The notes under the pieces: model-generated
What the model saw: only the letters and a program-made list of their open reading frames with translations
Databases searched by the model: none
What the model was told of the DNA's origin: nothing
Shown here: in pieces, positions 38,301 to 49,582 of the stretch
How the letters are laid out: each line of letters opens with the position of its first letter
Position numbering within the stretch: the first letter of the stretch is position 1
Translations under genes and position numbers: made by a program
Assembly: GCF_964355755.1 (NCBI RefSeq)
Contig: NC_092675.1
Coordinates: forward strand, 26,638,412-26,702,411
Direction of reading: 5' to 3'
Length of the DNA: 64,000 nt
Origin: Antedon mediterranea
Lineage: Eukaryota > Echinodermata > Crinoidea > Comatulida > Antedonidae

Positions 38301-41300
38301 ATATAATATAAATGAAATTGAATATATAATGTAAAAAAAAGTCATATAACATGTTAATATGGTTAGGTTTCAAAAATTGTGTAAAATTATAAAAAAAAAT
38401 AATCTTATACCATGCCAGACTATATATTTTATACTTCAGTACCAATTTGGAGATTTTTATCCTTTTCTACTTAATTTCAGAGATGCAGTTAAAAGAACAA
38501 AAGGAAGTTTTAAAAATGTATTAGAGTATTATTAGACAAACAATATATAACAGAAGAGAAGTCAAGTGTTTTTATCAATCCAGTTTAATTGTGTATGATG
38601 TGGCAATATGACCATGGCTTGTGTGTGAGTTTGCACACATGTTGAAAATAAAGGCAGAATTCATACTTAGTACAACTAGAAATAGTATAGTGAACTAATT
38701 AATAACTACAGACATTCACCATCTTTAACCCCTATTGACAATTGAAGTTTATGCTAAAAATGTTTTCAATTTGTTTGAACTCAGATCTAATTGTTTTAAC
38801 CTAATTTACAGTAAATACTGTTCTACTATAGTGTTCAATAATTATAACCCCATAATTCTATACTAGTGCTTCTAAATTAATATTATATACAAACTATTAT
38901 ATTAGTTGAATTATTGTACAAATTAATTTGTTGGTAACATGCAAAAGTAAAGAATTACTAGAAAAGAGAGATTATTAGTTACTGTACATGCCACAAATCA
39001 TTCATGTTCAAGTAATGCAATGAAAATGATAAGCCACATCTACAAAATGAATTTATTAATTTTAATGAAAATTCTTATTTTTTGTTGTAACTTATACCTG
39101 TAATGTCCAGTAGGCCATCCATACTCGAAGCAGACATGGATCGATGAAACTCATATGTAGGCACGGGCAGCGAACCCAGGGAGGAAGCCGAGGGCGAACG
39201 GTTCAATGTTGGTGGCGGCGCATGCAAGTATCCTGAAAATTGTGTTAGTTTATGGGATGTTAGCGTAACATGCAAATAAATATTAATATGAAATAAAAAC
39301 ATGATAAGTAAAGCTTATTATATTGATGCATACAAATTATAACATTTAATTGAAAAAAAAAACAAAATTTTAAAAGATTTTTAAGGTAATATTATATTAA
39401 TCTTTAATGTAAATTTTATATTTATACCTACAGTTATTTAAGGAAAAACAAACAATGTTTGAATCTGAAAAACCATTCCATATGTTTCTTTCATTTTCTT
39501 TCATAATTAATTGATGAATTTAAAATATTAATGACAACAGAATGTCGGTATTCAAGTAGAAATCAATTATTTCTATCTACAATGTGGTCAATACTGTTGT
39601 TTACAAGCTATGAAATTCACAAATGTGATTGTGAATCAGACTTGGTATCAAATTTCCCAAATCAATTTTCACTTTTTTTTAGCTCCACTTGAAATGATTG
39701 AGGGTCATGGATAGGGGGTTCTTAAAGTAATATGTTTTTCCACTAATAGCTGTAACATTAAACTTATTGTTATAATACGAATGTTTAAGAGGGAAATATT
39801 TAATTTAATATTTACAAAATTAATAACAAAAGCTTAGCAAAGAATAAAAAAAAAGTAAAACAAAAGTTCAGTTGTTAAAGAAAATGTTTTAAATTAAAAC
39901 TATTAATTGGAAAAACAGTAGAACACCTACTATCAGGATTCCAAGTGACCCCTAAATAGGGGTTTGCAATATTTTTAAAAAATAATAAATTTCCCCTCAT
40001 TAATTTTACAGGAAACGGTGCCTTTATTAGGGGTGTCCTCTAAATAGGGATGACCTAAAGAAAGGAGTTCAACTGTATAAACGTTTTAAAGATATTGGTG
40101 GTAGCACAGTGTACTGTAAGTATAAGAGGTGCAGTGAATTGTGTTAGGCCTATATTATCAAAGTACAGTACTAGACTACTCATTTTCAGCATTAATATGA
40201 GCTGTGGTGTGAGCAAATGTGACTTTTTGGGTATAATAAGTATTTTAAACCCAGAAAACCTATAAATTACATTGTACAGAAAATGTTATTTTCAGATCTA
40301 AAGATACTGTAGCAAATTGTAAATATATTGGATTATTATAGTTTTGTTTGTCATTAATCAAGATGTTTCTTTAATACTATAAGACAACATGATCTAAAGG
40401 ATTTAGTAATAGATTTAGTGTTTAAACATATTGTCTTCATAACAACAACTATTTAATTTCAACAAGATTTGGTTGCTGCAAATGGGACTGAACGAAATAC
40501 ATTCAGAAAATATTATGAATGAGAGTAACAACTTGTCATGCATACTGTATGTTATAAAAGACATAATATAAAACCAGTCTTCTTCATGTTAAAAATTAGT
40601 GTTTAAACTTACCATGTATAAATCAAATACATGCTTTGCTTTTGATACATGCAAAGTACAGTATCATGTGAAATATAGTATGTGATTTGTGTATTACATT
40701 AATCTTACCTGAGCCATTTATCTGTTGACCAGCAGGTACACTGGTAGGTGGTGGGCCATATGTTGTTGCTTGCACATTTACATTGGGGATTGCACCTAAC
40801 CTCGGTTGCATACCAGTTGGCGGCCCAGCTACATTTGCTGGTCGATTTACACTGGGTGGCCCACCATTAGGCGGCTGCCTATTTTGGTCCATTTGCCAGT
40901 TAGCTGCTGGTGGACCACTGTGTAAATTGAATTGATTTGAAGTTTGTGGCTGAGCACCCATTGAATTCATATTTTGTTGGCCTCTACCACCGGTCGGTGC
41001 TGGTGGCCCACGACTGTGAGGTCCACTAGGTATATGAAAGTTCTGTGGAGCACCACCTGGTGGTCCTATAGCTGCATTATTTAGAGGTCTCTGGGGCGGT
41101 GGCCCCTGAGGATGAGAGTTCGTAAAAGGTGAATTTTGTCCAAAAGTTGGTGGTGGGCCAGGCATTCTATTTTGCATTTGCCCTGAAGGGGATGGAAGCC
41201 GAACTCCAGGCATGAAAGAATCCTTGCTTGGTTGTCCTATTTGATTTTGAACTTGGTTGAACATTCCACCCGGAGGCTGGCCTTGTTGGTAATTGTAGCT

Positions 41301-41330
41301 CCCAGGCTGAGGTGGTCTTGGCTGCTGCAT
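26339..41330 (-). CDS. SEC24A: SEC24A/B-class COPII cargo adaptor, complete, 21 coding exons
   Basis: SEC24 pairs with SEC23 in the inner COPII coat and selects cargo at ER exit sites. Coding exons, 5' to 3': 41330-40709, 39232-39098, 37606-37514, 37246-36816, 36419-36259, 35870-35768, 35346-35220, 33452-33343, 33205-32974, 32793-32738, 32233-32132, 31768-31667, 31385-31262, 30897-30739, 30418-30245, 29861-29751, 29297-29119, 29005-28868, 28045-27848, 27396-27293, 26453-26339. They sum to 3576 nt, 1191 residues, all in phase with GT-AG introns. Visible parts: a Pro/Gln-rich N-terminus (1-430), the [10 protein letters not shown] block, a zinc finger (C528, C531, C549, C552), the trunk ([10 protein letters not shown] onward), the helical region ([19 protein letters not shown]), and a gelsolin-like end finishing [14 protein letters not shown]. 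Recalled human proteins place it with SEC24A/B rather than C/D. A 5' non-coding exon probably precedes an acceptor near 41349. Confidence 0.95.
26978..27120. mobile_element. MITE, AAGCTCTGTCTACACTATC family
   Basis: In SEC24 intron 20's upstream neighbour DNA; the left end AAGCTCTGTCTAC and right end GTGGACAATGCTT are imperfect inverse copies around a palindromic interior with TGTGCCCATATATGGACA. Same family as 36612-36733, 45510-45644 and 61126-61260. Confidence 0.7.
29430..29497 (-). mobile_element. tRNA-derived SINE head, minus strand
   Basis: Read on the minus strand it has an A-box-like TAGTGGCTAGGTGGTTAGC and a B-box-like GGTTCAAATCC at tRNA spacing. It lies inside a SEC24 intron in the same orientation as the gene. 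Body and tail limits are unclear. Confidence 0.6.
31055..31188. mobile_element. Palindromic MITE in SEC24 intron
   Basis: Left end AGCTTGTTTTCCACTAG, right end CTAGTGGAAAACATGGT, its near inverse. The inner arms share the TTTCCACTAG motif with the 5551-6097 element. The target duplication is not clean (TAA against TTA). Confidence 0.65.
31500..31640 (+). repeat. Dispersed repeat, second copy at 35500-35650
   Basis: Both copies, in two SEC24 introns, contain a GGGGTTACCCTGGTGTACTA-like block, a CATAATAGT or TCATAACTGGGC middle, GAAGAGGTTACCCAGTATAAA, and end in an AATAATAAT-type tail. This is the pattern of a SINE or short retroelement tail; I do not recognise the family. Confidence 0.55.
33484..34921 (+). 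mobile_element. 5'-truncated CR1/Jockey-type non-LTR retrotransposon
   Basis: Lies antisense in the SEC24 intron between exons 7 and 8. It starts within the reverse transcriptase domain at a [11 protein letters not shown] motif, followed by the catalytic YADDTN box, then the [15 protein letters not shown] and [13 protein letters not shown] blocks typical of the C-terminal half of such ORF2 proteins. The frame breaks near 33795 and again before the first retained motif, so it is dead. After the stop near 34453 comes a 3' UTR ending in a GAAACT microsatellite (34897-34921), as in other microsatellite-tailed elements. The truncation point is about 30 bp from the exon 8 acceptor. Confidence 0.88.
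36492..36611. mobile_element. Degenerate MITE, GATTCCCACTTCGACGCAAC type
   Basis: Related to the 22.7-23.5 kb cluster: GATTCCCACTTCGACGC at one side and an inner GACTAATCACAA...TATTGGTCAAATTA inverted pair. The right end is lost next to the neighbouring MITE at 36612. Confidence 0.5.
36612..36733. mobile_element. MITE, AAGCTCTGTCTACACTATC family, TTA-flanked
   Basis: The best-preserved copy: AGCTCTGTTTACACTATC at the left, GTGTAGACAGAGCT at the right, TTA on both sides (36609-36611 and 36734-36736). It is 122 bp with a palindromic interior and lies in a SEC24 intron. Confidence 0.8.
37030..37134 (-). repeat. 21-bp coding minisatellite in SEC24 exon 4
   Basis: Five consecutive 21-bp units encode a seven-residue repeat of the form MPPPPGS (variants MRPPPGS and MPQLPGA). 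The block lies in the disordered Pro-rich N-terminus of SEC24 and always keeps frame, so copy number can vary without breaking the protein. Confidence 0.85.
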
Positions 41331-44206
41331 TTTGTATTTTTATTAGACCCTATATAGAAGACAAAGACAAAATGTTTGATTCAAATGAAATATTATTCTT
41401 AATAATTATTAAAAGAAAAGTAAGATAAATAACAAATTGATAAAGAATAACATTTAAAAAAATTACTTACAGTACTAGGCCTACCTACCAGGGAGTTTAC
41501 AACTCCCTGTACCTACTAATAATAAATACTACTGAACTGTACCATTCAGAAATTCAGAGTGAAAAAAATGACAGTTCATTCAGTTCTATTTTATTTTATT
41601 TCACTAAAAATTAAATAATAATGTATCATTTTTTCATTAGAATATATGGCCTCTTGTCCCTAGCTAGGCCTAAACATAGATTAGACACATACTTATCATG
41701 GCTTTGTTAGCTAGGCCTAAAGAGATCTGTTTGATAGATATGCTACCGACCGTACTTCTCTGCCAGAAGACCCGAACGATGGATGTTCGTGAGACCATCA
41801 TTTATCAACATTAACAACGATCAACGAAATTGTAATCAATAAAAGCAACATACATTTCTTATGATATACCTAAACTACATATTATAAATAATAATATTAT
41901 AATGACTATGATCCCAGATTAAACTATATTGTAATTTTTATTATCATTACATAATTGTGGACTTACTAGTTAGGCCAGTCAGCCTCAAGTTGGTAAGTGA
42001 TTTTGCTCACGGTCTCAATCACTTTTTCCCTGTGTAAAATATAAGCCGGAAATCTCTATGACCCCTATGACACAGCTAGCCTATCTCTCTCTCGTCAAAA
42101 TTCGCCCATGTGTAGCACGCCCTCTTACTCAACGTGGCACGCTGCTAAATACCGGGGCTCACGAGGTTATAAATAAATGTTCTATCCATCATTTATATGA
42201 TTACCATTACATTCATAAAATGAAAAAAAAAAATGATTCTAAAATGTAATATTTTTTCCCCAGTTTTAAATCACATACATGATATTTTATAGATACATTT
42301 TTAATGTTCAGTTTCTATTTAAAGATAATTGTTCCGCATTAAATTTTGATTTAAAGTGAACTTTAAAACTATAAAAATAAAACGACAGGGGCTATGATTT
42401 AACAAAATTCTTCAGAACAAATTCCAATTACTTTTATTCTATAGTTGCTGTACCCCGTAATTTCATTTGATGACCTTTTTATATTTCACGACCTACACCT
42501 TTTTTACGTGGAACAAAGTTTCTGAAATGCATTATTTATTTGTATATTTCTTATGTTAGCAGCATGAAAACATTTTCCATTACATATTATGTTAGATTTT
42601 GTTAAAATTTAAGAGATAATTGTTATATTTTATAAACGCATAATGAAAATGTCACTACTATAGACCAATCAGATCAAGCTTTATATAAGGTTACGGAGTA
42701 ACACTGACGTATCGGATGCAGCCATCTTTTGGTGTGTTCAATCGCAGGATTTCCCAATGACATTGACAATAAGTTCCACATTTTTACCCGTTTTTAGTTA
42801 GCTGGCTATATCAAAAAGTGCTGATTTCATTAGAGGTAAATTCTTGATATATTTCAAGACAGACGTTGTACTATTTTTTATATATAAATTTGTTTAGCTT
42901 CTGTAAATCAATATTTCCCGGCACTCGACTCTATTTTTGTTTCATCATTGAATTGTGAGTAGGCTAGCCTAGGAAATGGTGAAATGGTACCTCTCGATGC
43001 TATACGTACGGACTTTAACTGTAGCTCTGCAGAGATAAGGGTGCCTGCTAGGCTAGCCTATTACACTAGCCTAGATGCGAGTGGATTTCTCTTTACAGGT
43101 CGAAAACGATATGGAATAACATTAAATTACCACTTCTGCCCAGCTCTCTCTGAGTGAGCTAGCTCTAGGTAGGCCTAGCCTAGTTTTGTAGCATACCATA
43201 ATTCCAGTTGTGTTGAGCTTACTAAAACTCAAACCAAATTTCATTTCATTTATTTAATTGACCAACAACCATTAAATCTATAATGATTTACGAATATGTA
43301 AAATATACAGAGAAGACCAGAGAGTACAAGAGTCAGCAGTCCTATCCATGATCTTAACTAAAATAAATTTATAATATTAATAAACAGTACTGTATATTTA
43401 GACGTGTTACAAACAAACAAAAACAATTAGGGCCTGCCTAGTTATTAAATATAGGCCTTGCCTAATAGTAGGGGTGCCTAAAAAATAATTTGGCCTACTT
43501 TTTGATTTAATAAAAAATAAAATTATTAATTAGGCCTACTGTAGCTAGGGCTTATAATAACATTAATAAATTCACATTATTCATTTTATTTAAGTGTTTA
43601 ATTTAATTAACAATATTATTATTAAAATATTGTTGCTACTTCTGTATTATATTAGGCCTACAGTCCATTTTGGTATTTATTTGATGAACTATTTGAAATA
43701 AACCAACTTGAAAAACCAGGAAAAAATATTTAAACTTTGTCAGTAATGCTTAAAATAAAAGTATATTTAATCTGAATTAAATACCGAATGTATAAATACA
43801 GTTATGAATTGAAAATATCTTTATGAGGCTTTAGTGTGAAATAATGACATGTACTTACTTATTATTCTGTTGTTTCCTGTATAAAACCCTTAAACTTATT
43901 TAATCTTACTTAATAGTACGTGTATAATACTTATTTGTCAATTCTGCTGATCTTGAGAGAAAGTTTTGACCAATAAATGTTTGTAGTTTTGAAACATAGA
44001 AATTATTGATACTAAATATAGCATATGACACACACTATTTAAATTCTTATTTTGTTGTGCTGATGTGTCAGTTTGTGTACAGTTTTATTATCACGCAACA
44101 CATGTCATTACTGCCAACACATCGACGGCGGTGTCATATAAAACCATACAACAAGTGCATTTTATTAGATTGTTAAATAATCGGAAAATAATTAGTTTCC
44201 TTAAAG
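41331..44206. other. Spacer between divergent SEC24 and SAR1
   Basis: Holds the 5' ends of both COPII genes. On the minus strand a good acceptor (CTATATAG) at about 41349 and a donor-like CTAGTAAGTCC at about 41965 suggest a SEC24 non-coding exon starting near 42000. An ETS-like GCCGGAAAT lies at 42044. SAR1 promoter signals are listed separately. Around 43240-43340 a minus-strand retroelement tail (ATAAATGAAATGAAA read in reverse) is possible. No other gene is seen. Confidence 0.4.
42660..42836 (+). promoter_or_regulatory. Candidate SAR1 promoter and 5' non-coding exon
   Basis: A TATATAAG box lies at about 42682, a TGACGTAT CRE-like site near 42706, and GCAGCCATCTTTT (a YY1-like core) near 42718. 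Downstream, a donor-like TTAGAG|GTAAATTC at about 42836 would end a first non-coding exon spliced toward 44345 (or the optional exon ending at 44248). All of this is inferred from motifs. Confidence 0.35.
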
Positions 44207-44365
44207 ATGGAGTCTGTATTTTATAAGAAAAGAGCCTGTTATATTCAGGTAATATGTAAAGCTATGCTGTACCAGTGGGTGACTAATATTAAAAGTAGTT
44301 ATTGGTTTTAATATACCATATTAACACTTAATTTTTAATTTCAGGTTGAAAATACCAAATTCAGT

Positions 44366-47300
44366 ATGTTTAGTGGATGGTTTGATTGGTTTACAAATAT
44401 ACTTAGCTTTTTAGGTGAGTAAATTTTTAGTAGATATATTTTTCAGATTTTGAATCTTCTTATACAGTAATTTAAGTAATAAAATAAATATTTGGTGCCA
44501 TTATCAAACTGTACTGTACATATTGTACTGTAAGAAGCACTACAGTAATTTGGTGCCATTATCAAACTGTACTGTACATATTGTACTGTAAGAAGCACTA
44601 CAGTAATTTGGTGCCATTATCAAACTGTACTGTACATATTGTACTGTAAGAAGCACTACAGTAATTTGGTGCCATTATCAAACTGTACTGTACATATTGT
44701 ACTGTAAGAAGCACTACAGTAATTTAGTGCCATTATCAAACTGTACTGTACATATTGTACTGTAAGAAGCACTACAGTAATTTGGTGCCATTATCAAACT
44801 GTACTGTACATATTGTACTGTAAGAAGCACTACAGTAATTTGGTGCCATTATCAAACTGTACTGTACATATTGTACTGTAAGAAGCACTACAGTAATTTG
44901 GTGCCATTATCAAACTGTACTGTACATATTGTACTGTAAGAAGCACTACAGTAATTTGGTGCCATTATCAAACTGTACTGTACATATTGTACTGTAAGAA
45001 GCACTACAGTAATTTGGTGCCATTATCAAACTGTACTGTACATATTGTACTGTAAGAAGCACTACAGTAATTTGGTGCCATTATCAAACTACTGTACATA
45101 TTGTACTGTAAGAAGCACTACAGTAATTTGGTGCCATTATCAAACTGTACTGTACATATTGTACTATAAGAAGCACTACAGTAATGTTGTACAGTACTTA
45201 TTATTATACTGTGCATCTCTTATTCTTCATAATTCCTCGGCTGCTGTTAGTTTGTATTTTATTCATCCATATAATTCCTAAGAGATCTTTGCTATCTACT
45301 GTACTGTAGTTCAAAATCTGTATTACTCAGTCCGTCCATCCGTCAACAAAGCATTATGGTTTTTCGTTTCTTTTCCTTTGGCCTCTGTCGTCCTTTGGAA
45401 TGGTTTGCCCATCTCTATTCATAGGGCTACTACAATCGCTTGTTTTAAGGCTGCTCTGAAAACTCACCTTTTTAACTCTTTTTTTTCTCTTAAGCTCACT
45501 ATCATTATGTGACAAAACAAATGTTATGTGCCCATATATGGACATGATGATTGTCATATCACTACAATATTTGGTCATATCACTACAATATTTTGGCATA
45601 CAGTATCACAACTTTTTTATTAAACTAGATTGTGTAGACAGAGCTTCTGTTTTCTGCTTTTTATTTCTTTTGTTAAAAAGCGCTTTGAAGCTTTGCATAA
45701 TGCACTATATAAGTCCCAATTATTATTACTGCAATTTTAAGATGTTTTCTGTTGTGTGAAATGATAATAATATTATACCATACTTATTTACAGGTTTATA
45801 TAAAAAAACTGGCAAGTTAGTATTTTTAGGCCTAGACAATGCAGGAAAGACAACATTACTACACAGATTAAAAGATGACCGAATGGCTCAACATGTCCCC
45901 ACATTACATCCAAGTAAGTCGCTCTTAAATTATTTAAATTTTTTTTTTTGAAGTAATACTTTAAGATTACAATTGTGAACTATTATTGCATTTTTATAAA
46001 TTATTAATTTCCAACAATATCTTTGTAATAAGTTACCCTTTAATGCAACAGCGACCAAAGTTGCTTACAGAATTGATAAATAAAAAACACAATACAGTAT
46101 AAAGATAAGACTTATTTGGTAGAATTCAAAATAACTCTTATTACAATAACGATTAAGGAATTTCAACAAAATATTTAATCATTCTAACATTCTTTTTAAT
46201 TTCTGTTATTGTACAGCTTCAGAAGAACTTCAAATAGGTGGGATGCGTTTCACAACATTTGACCTTGGAGGTCATCAACAAGCACGCCGTATTTGGAAAG
46301 ACTATTTGCCGGCTGTAGAAGGTATTGTATTCCTGGTGGACGCAGCTGACCGAGAACGACTTATGGAATCAAAAGAAGAATTAGATGTAAGTCTGAACAT
46401 CTGTTGAGAATAATTATTTGTAGAAGGAAAAAAATGTGAATATTTTCTCTCAATTATTCCAAAAAATACCAATACCAACAGTCAAGCGTGCATGTACTAT
46501 ATATATATATATATATTTTTGACCATATTAATGAGGGTGATCCATCCATCAATTGCTGATCATTAGGGACCCTCACAGGTTCACAAGACAAACTTATACA
46601 CAAGATGCTCTACATAAGTCGTATTACAAGTCTTTGTGAGTGGATTTTTTAATTTTGTCCTGACATGCAACAGGAATTAAACCCAGGACCCTGGGAGTGG
46701 TAGCCAAGCATCATAACCACCAAGCTACAACTCCACTCTATTTCAATCAGCAAAGTTGATCTTGTGCCCTAGAAATGGGGAGGTGTTACTATTACCTTAC
46801 CCTACCCTACCTTACCCCCCTTAAGAAAGGTTAAACAAGTACTTCCAGTACTTGCTTAAAACATATATATATGGGATTTGGATTTGAAGAGTGCAAAATA
46901 CAGGGAGCTAAAGTAACTGTTCAGGTGTTTTCCCATCTCTAACATAAATTTTATTTATGTTACAATATTGAGAACACTATTATCATGTTGAAGTGACATA
47001 TTTTGTAATTTGTAAAGTTTTGTGTTTTTCCATTACAGAGCCTAATGACTGACGAACAAGTTGCCAATGCACCTATTATGATCCTAGGAAATAAGATAGA
47101 TTGTCCAACTGCATGTAGTGAAAATGACTTGCGTTCTATATTGGGCCTTCATGGACAAACAACAGGCAAGGTATGAACACCTCAGTCTTACAATTTCTAC
47201 TTGTCTGTGTTTTTGTATTGCTGATATATTTGATATTTACTAGAGGCATTTTCTGTACACAATCATAACAACCATTCATTATTCCTCCAAAATATCCATT

Positions 47301-47483
47301 TTCTAAGAATCCATTTTCTTGATTAAAAGTTTACAATCAACTGATTGATATGACTTTTTCTTTTTTCAGGGCACAGTTCCAATTAAGGATTTACCAGGAC
47401 GCCCCTTAGAGTTGTTTATGTGCAGCGTGCTGAAGCGACAAGGTTACGGAGATGGGTTTAGGTGGTTAGCTCAGTATATCTAA
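44366..47483 (+). CDS. SAR1B: SAR1 small GTPase, COPII coat initiator
   Basis: SAR1-GTP inserts its N-terminal helix into ER membrane and recruits SEC23/SEC24. Coding exons 44366-44414, 45794-45913, 46217-46386, 47039-47170 and 47370-47483 give 585 nt, 194 residues (vertebrate SAR1 about 198). Seen: an amphipathic start rich in W and F ([13 protein letters not shown]), P-loop GLDNAGKT (29-36), switch II DLGGH (72-76, with the catalytic His), NKID (131-134), and the C-terminal FRWLAQYI. The start matches the family's usual N-terminus. The exon 44345-44414 follows a TTTCAG acceptor. An upstream exon ending at 44248 would extend the frame by 21 codons. SAR1A or SAR1B cannot be told apart here; the name follows the SEC24A linkage. 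Intron 1 carries a minisatellite and retroelement fragments. Confidence 0.95.
44491..45184. repeat. 58-bp minisatellite, 12 units, in SAR1 intron
   Basis: Units start at 44491 and every 58 bp (TTTGGTGCCATTATCAAACT...), with the last at 45127 after a unit with a 2-bp deletion. Units differ by only a few single-base changes. Each contains the near-palindrome TACTGTACATATTGTACTGTA. Very high identity suggests recent expansion or ongoing homogenisation. Confidence 0.97.
45350..45735 (+). mobile_element. 3' end of a CR1/L2-type non-LTR retroelement, MITE-interrupted
   Basis: Around 45397-45495 a frame reads [20 protein letters not shown], the usual C-terminus of this reverse-transcriptase class. 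The 3' tail AAGCGCTTTGAAGC...CTATATAAG and an ATTATTATT end follow at 45675-45735. A MITE sits between ORF end and tail. It lies in the SAR1 intron, sense to the gene. Confidence 0.75.
45510..45644. mobile_element. MITE, AAGCTCTGTCTACACTATC family, left end lost
   Basis: The right end GTGTAGACAGAGCT and the interior GTGCCCATATATGGACA match 26978-27120. The left terminal about 25 bp is missing. The TCATATCACTACAATATTT motif is duplicated inside. It interrupts the retroelement fragment around it, so it is the younger insertion. Confidence 0.7.
46545..46740 (-). mobile_element. tRNA-derived SINE, antisense in SAR1 intron
   Basis: On the minus strand the head has GTAGCTTGGTGGTTATGATGC (A-box region) and GGGTTTAATTCCTG (B-box region) in tRNA-like spacing. 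The body extends left to about 46545. Same class as 29430-29497. Confidence 0.65.
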
Positions 47484-47707
47484 TTAGGTTACTTTTTGTA
47501 TGCATATCTTTAATCCAAGTTCCTAAAAATGAGAGGATAACTCTCATTAAGTTCAACAAAAGTAATAATAAACAAAATAAATTAATATACACATTTGTAC
47601 AAGTTGCAGTGAAAGTTTAAATGATTTTTAACTTAGCTGGTTTGGGTGCATTTGTGTTTTTTTAATTGAAGACAAAACAGTTAATTTGTAGCAGTGTGTG
47701 AATACTA

Positions 47708-47828
47708 CCTGATTGTTACCAAATGGATACAAAATGGCAACCTGATTGTTTCCAAGTGGATACAAAATTTGCAACCTGCTTGTTTCCAAATGGATACAAA
47801 GTGTTCATACAAATGGATACAAAATGGC
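47708..47828 (+). repeat. 33-bp tandem repeat in the SAR1 3' region
   Basis: Units begin CCTGATTGTT at 47708, 47741 and about 47774 and share AAATGGATACAAAATGG, with a partial fourth unit ending AAAATGGCGG. It probably lies within the SAR1 3' UTR. Confidence 0.75.
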
Positions 47829-49543
47829 GGTAGATAATTTAAAGATTTGTTGGCACACTGACTTGATACTGATAGTATTAACATCACTATTCAACTTTTT
47901 AGAGATACCTCATTTCATCATCTTAAACATAAACAAAACTTGCTACTGTTTTAAGAAAACAATTTTAATATAGTTTAGCCGGTTTACAAAACAAGAGAAC
48001 AATTTAATTTTCTGCAGTGAGGTGGCACTGTAAATTACAGAAAGTAAAATACATGCCAATTATTTGTTTAAAACATGGTACATGAAGAACTATATTGTTT
48101 TCATTCTAAAAATAATGTATATTACAGTAATAAAAAAATAAGAAATGGATTTGTCGGTCTTTTATCTATATTATCTTTTTTGTTTTGATACAACCACAAT
48201 AATCAGCCGGTTCTTGTTACTGTGTCTACAATTAGTCTATTTTGTAGGCAAGTTCCTTGACACATGTGAAGTTTGTATCATGAGAACAATGTTGCTGTAT
48301 TTAACCTAACCTTTAAAATGATTCAGTTTTAAACAACATGTGATTCACATGTAATGGTGTATAGAACTTGCTATGAAACTGGAGAGATAATAATAGGTAT
48401 GGAGAACCAGGTTTAATATTAAAAATATAATTTTCATTTATGGAAAGTTTTATTATGTTGTGGTTGTATATACAAATTGTACCCATTTATATTGTGGAGA
48501 TACTTACATATTTTAAGTCCATTACAGAAATATTTTTGAGCTGATATCTATTTATCTTCCTTACATTATATTCATTGTATATTATATTATCTATGTTTAT
48601 GACATATAATAATTTTGTATTAGTAACATTGGTAATAACATAATAATAATAATAATAATTAAATTTTAGCACAAAAATGCAGAGCAACTGTGAGCTAGGA
48701 TACATTGTTGTGCATGCTATTCATTTGAATATGCAGGTGTATGTGCTTATATGAAATTTGAAGACATTTAAATAAATTTGCATACATGTAATAATTTGAA
48801 TACAAAGGGAAATGCAAATAAGTTTAAATATTTGATTTTGTTCAATGCATAGTAACATTTGCATTGCAAATTTGCACACTTGAATAATTTGCATACATGT
48901 GATAAATAATTGTCTAAGAAGAATATGTTGCTTTTCCCTTTATATTTGTTGAGATAAAAATATAATAATATTAAATAAAAAATTATTCAATTTACCAATT
49001 TCATGATTGTAAGTATTTTGTGAATACATACGAACATTTTGAAGGTGCTGCATGAAATAGTCCTGTTTTTTAAAAACCAACACATATAAAAGATTGTTTA
49101 ATTATATTATTTTGGGTTTTCTTTTCTGGTTTAAGTTATGCAGATTTTTATATCGTGCCACAGTCAAATAAGCACCCAATCAACTAAAATGTTTTTCACA
49201 TCGTTGTAGTAAGCACAAATATTTATTGTGACTTAATACTTAATTTCCAGGTAGTTCCAACAAAATAAATGATCACTCCAGTTGAAATTATTACTGAAAC
49301 TTGTTATGAGAATATGTTCAATATTTTAAGTTTAAGTGACACGTACATATGATGCTTTAGTATATTTATTAGATTATTGTAGCCTTATTGTGTTGAGCCT
49401 ATTAACAAGTTCAAAATACCATTGAGTTTAATACTAAAAGTACATATTAATTTACACAAAGTCAATGAAAAGGTATTTAGGGCTACTACTGGACGATAAA
49501 AAATGACTATAAATAAATGTTTTCAGAATTTCATCCTAGAAGC

Positions 49544-49582
49544 ATGGACCTATAAATTAATAGGTCCAATTTATAGGTCCAT
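49544..49582. other. Perfect 15-bp hairpin
   Basis: ATGGACCTATAAATT is followed by a 9-nt loop and its exact inverse. The loop itself contains AGGTCC, a third copy of the stem core. It lies in the spacer between SAR1 and POLB; function unknown. Confidence 0.7.

Noticed and set aside
44491-45184. CRISPR-like regular array
   Set aside because: Units are contiguous 58-bp repeats without variable spacers, inside an animal gene intron.
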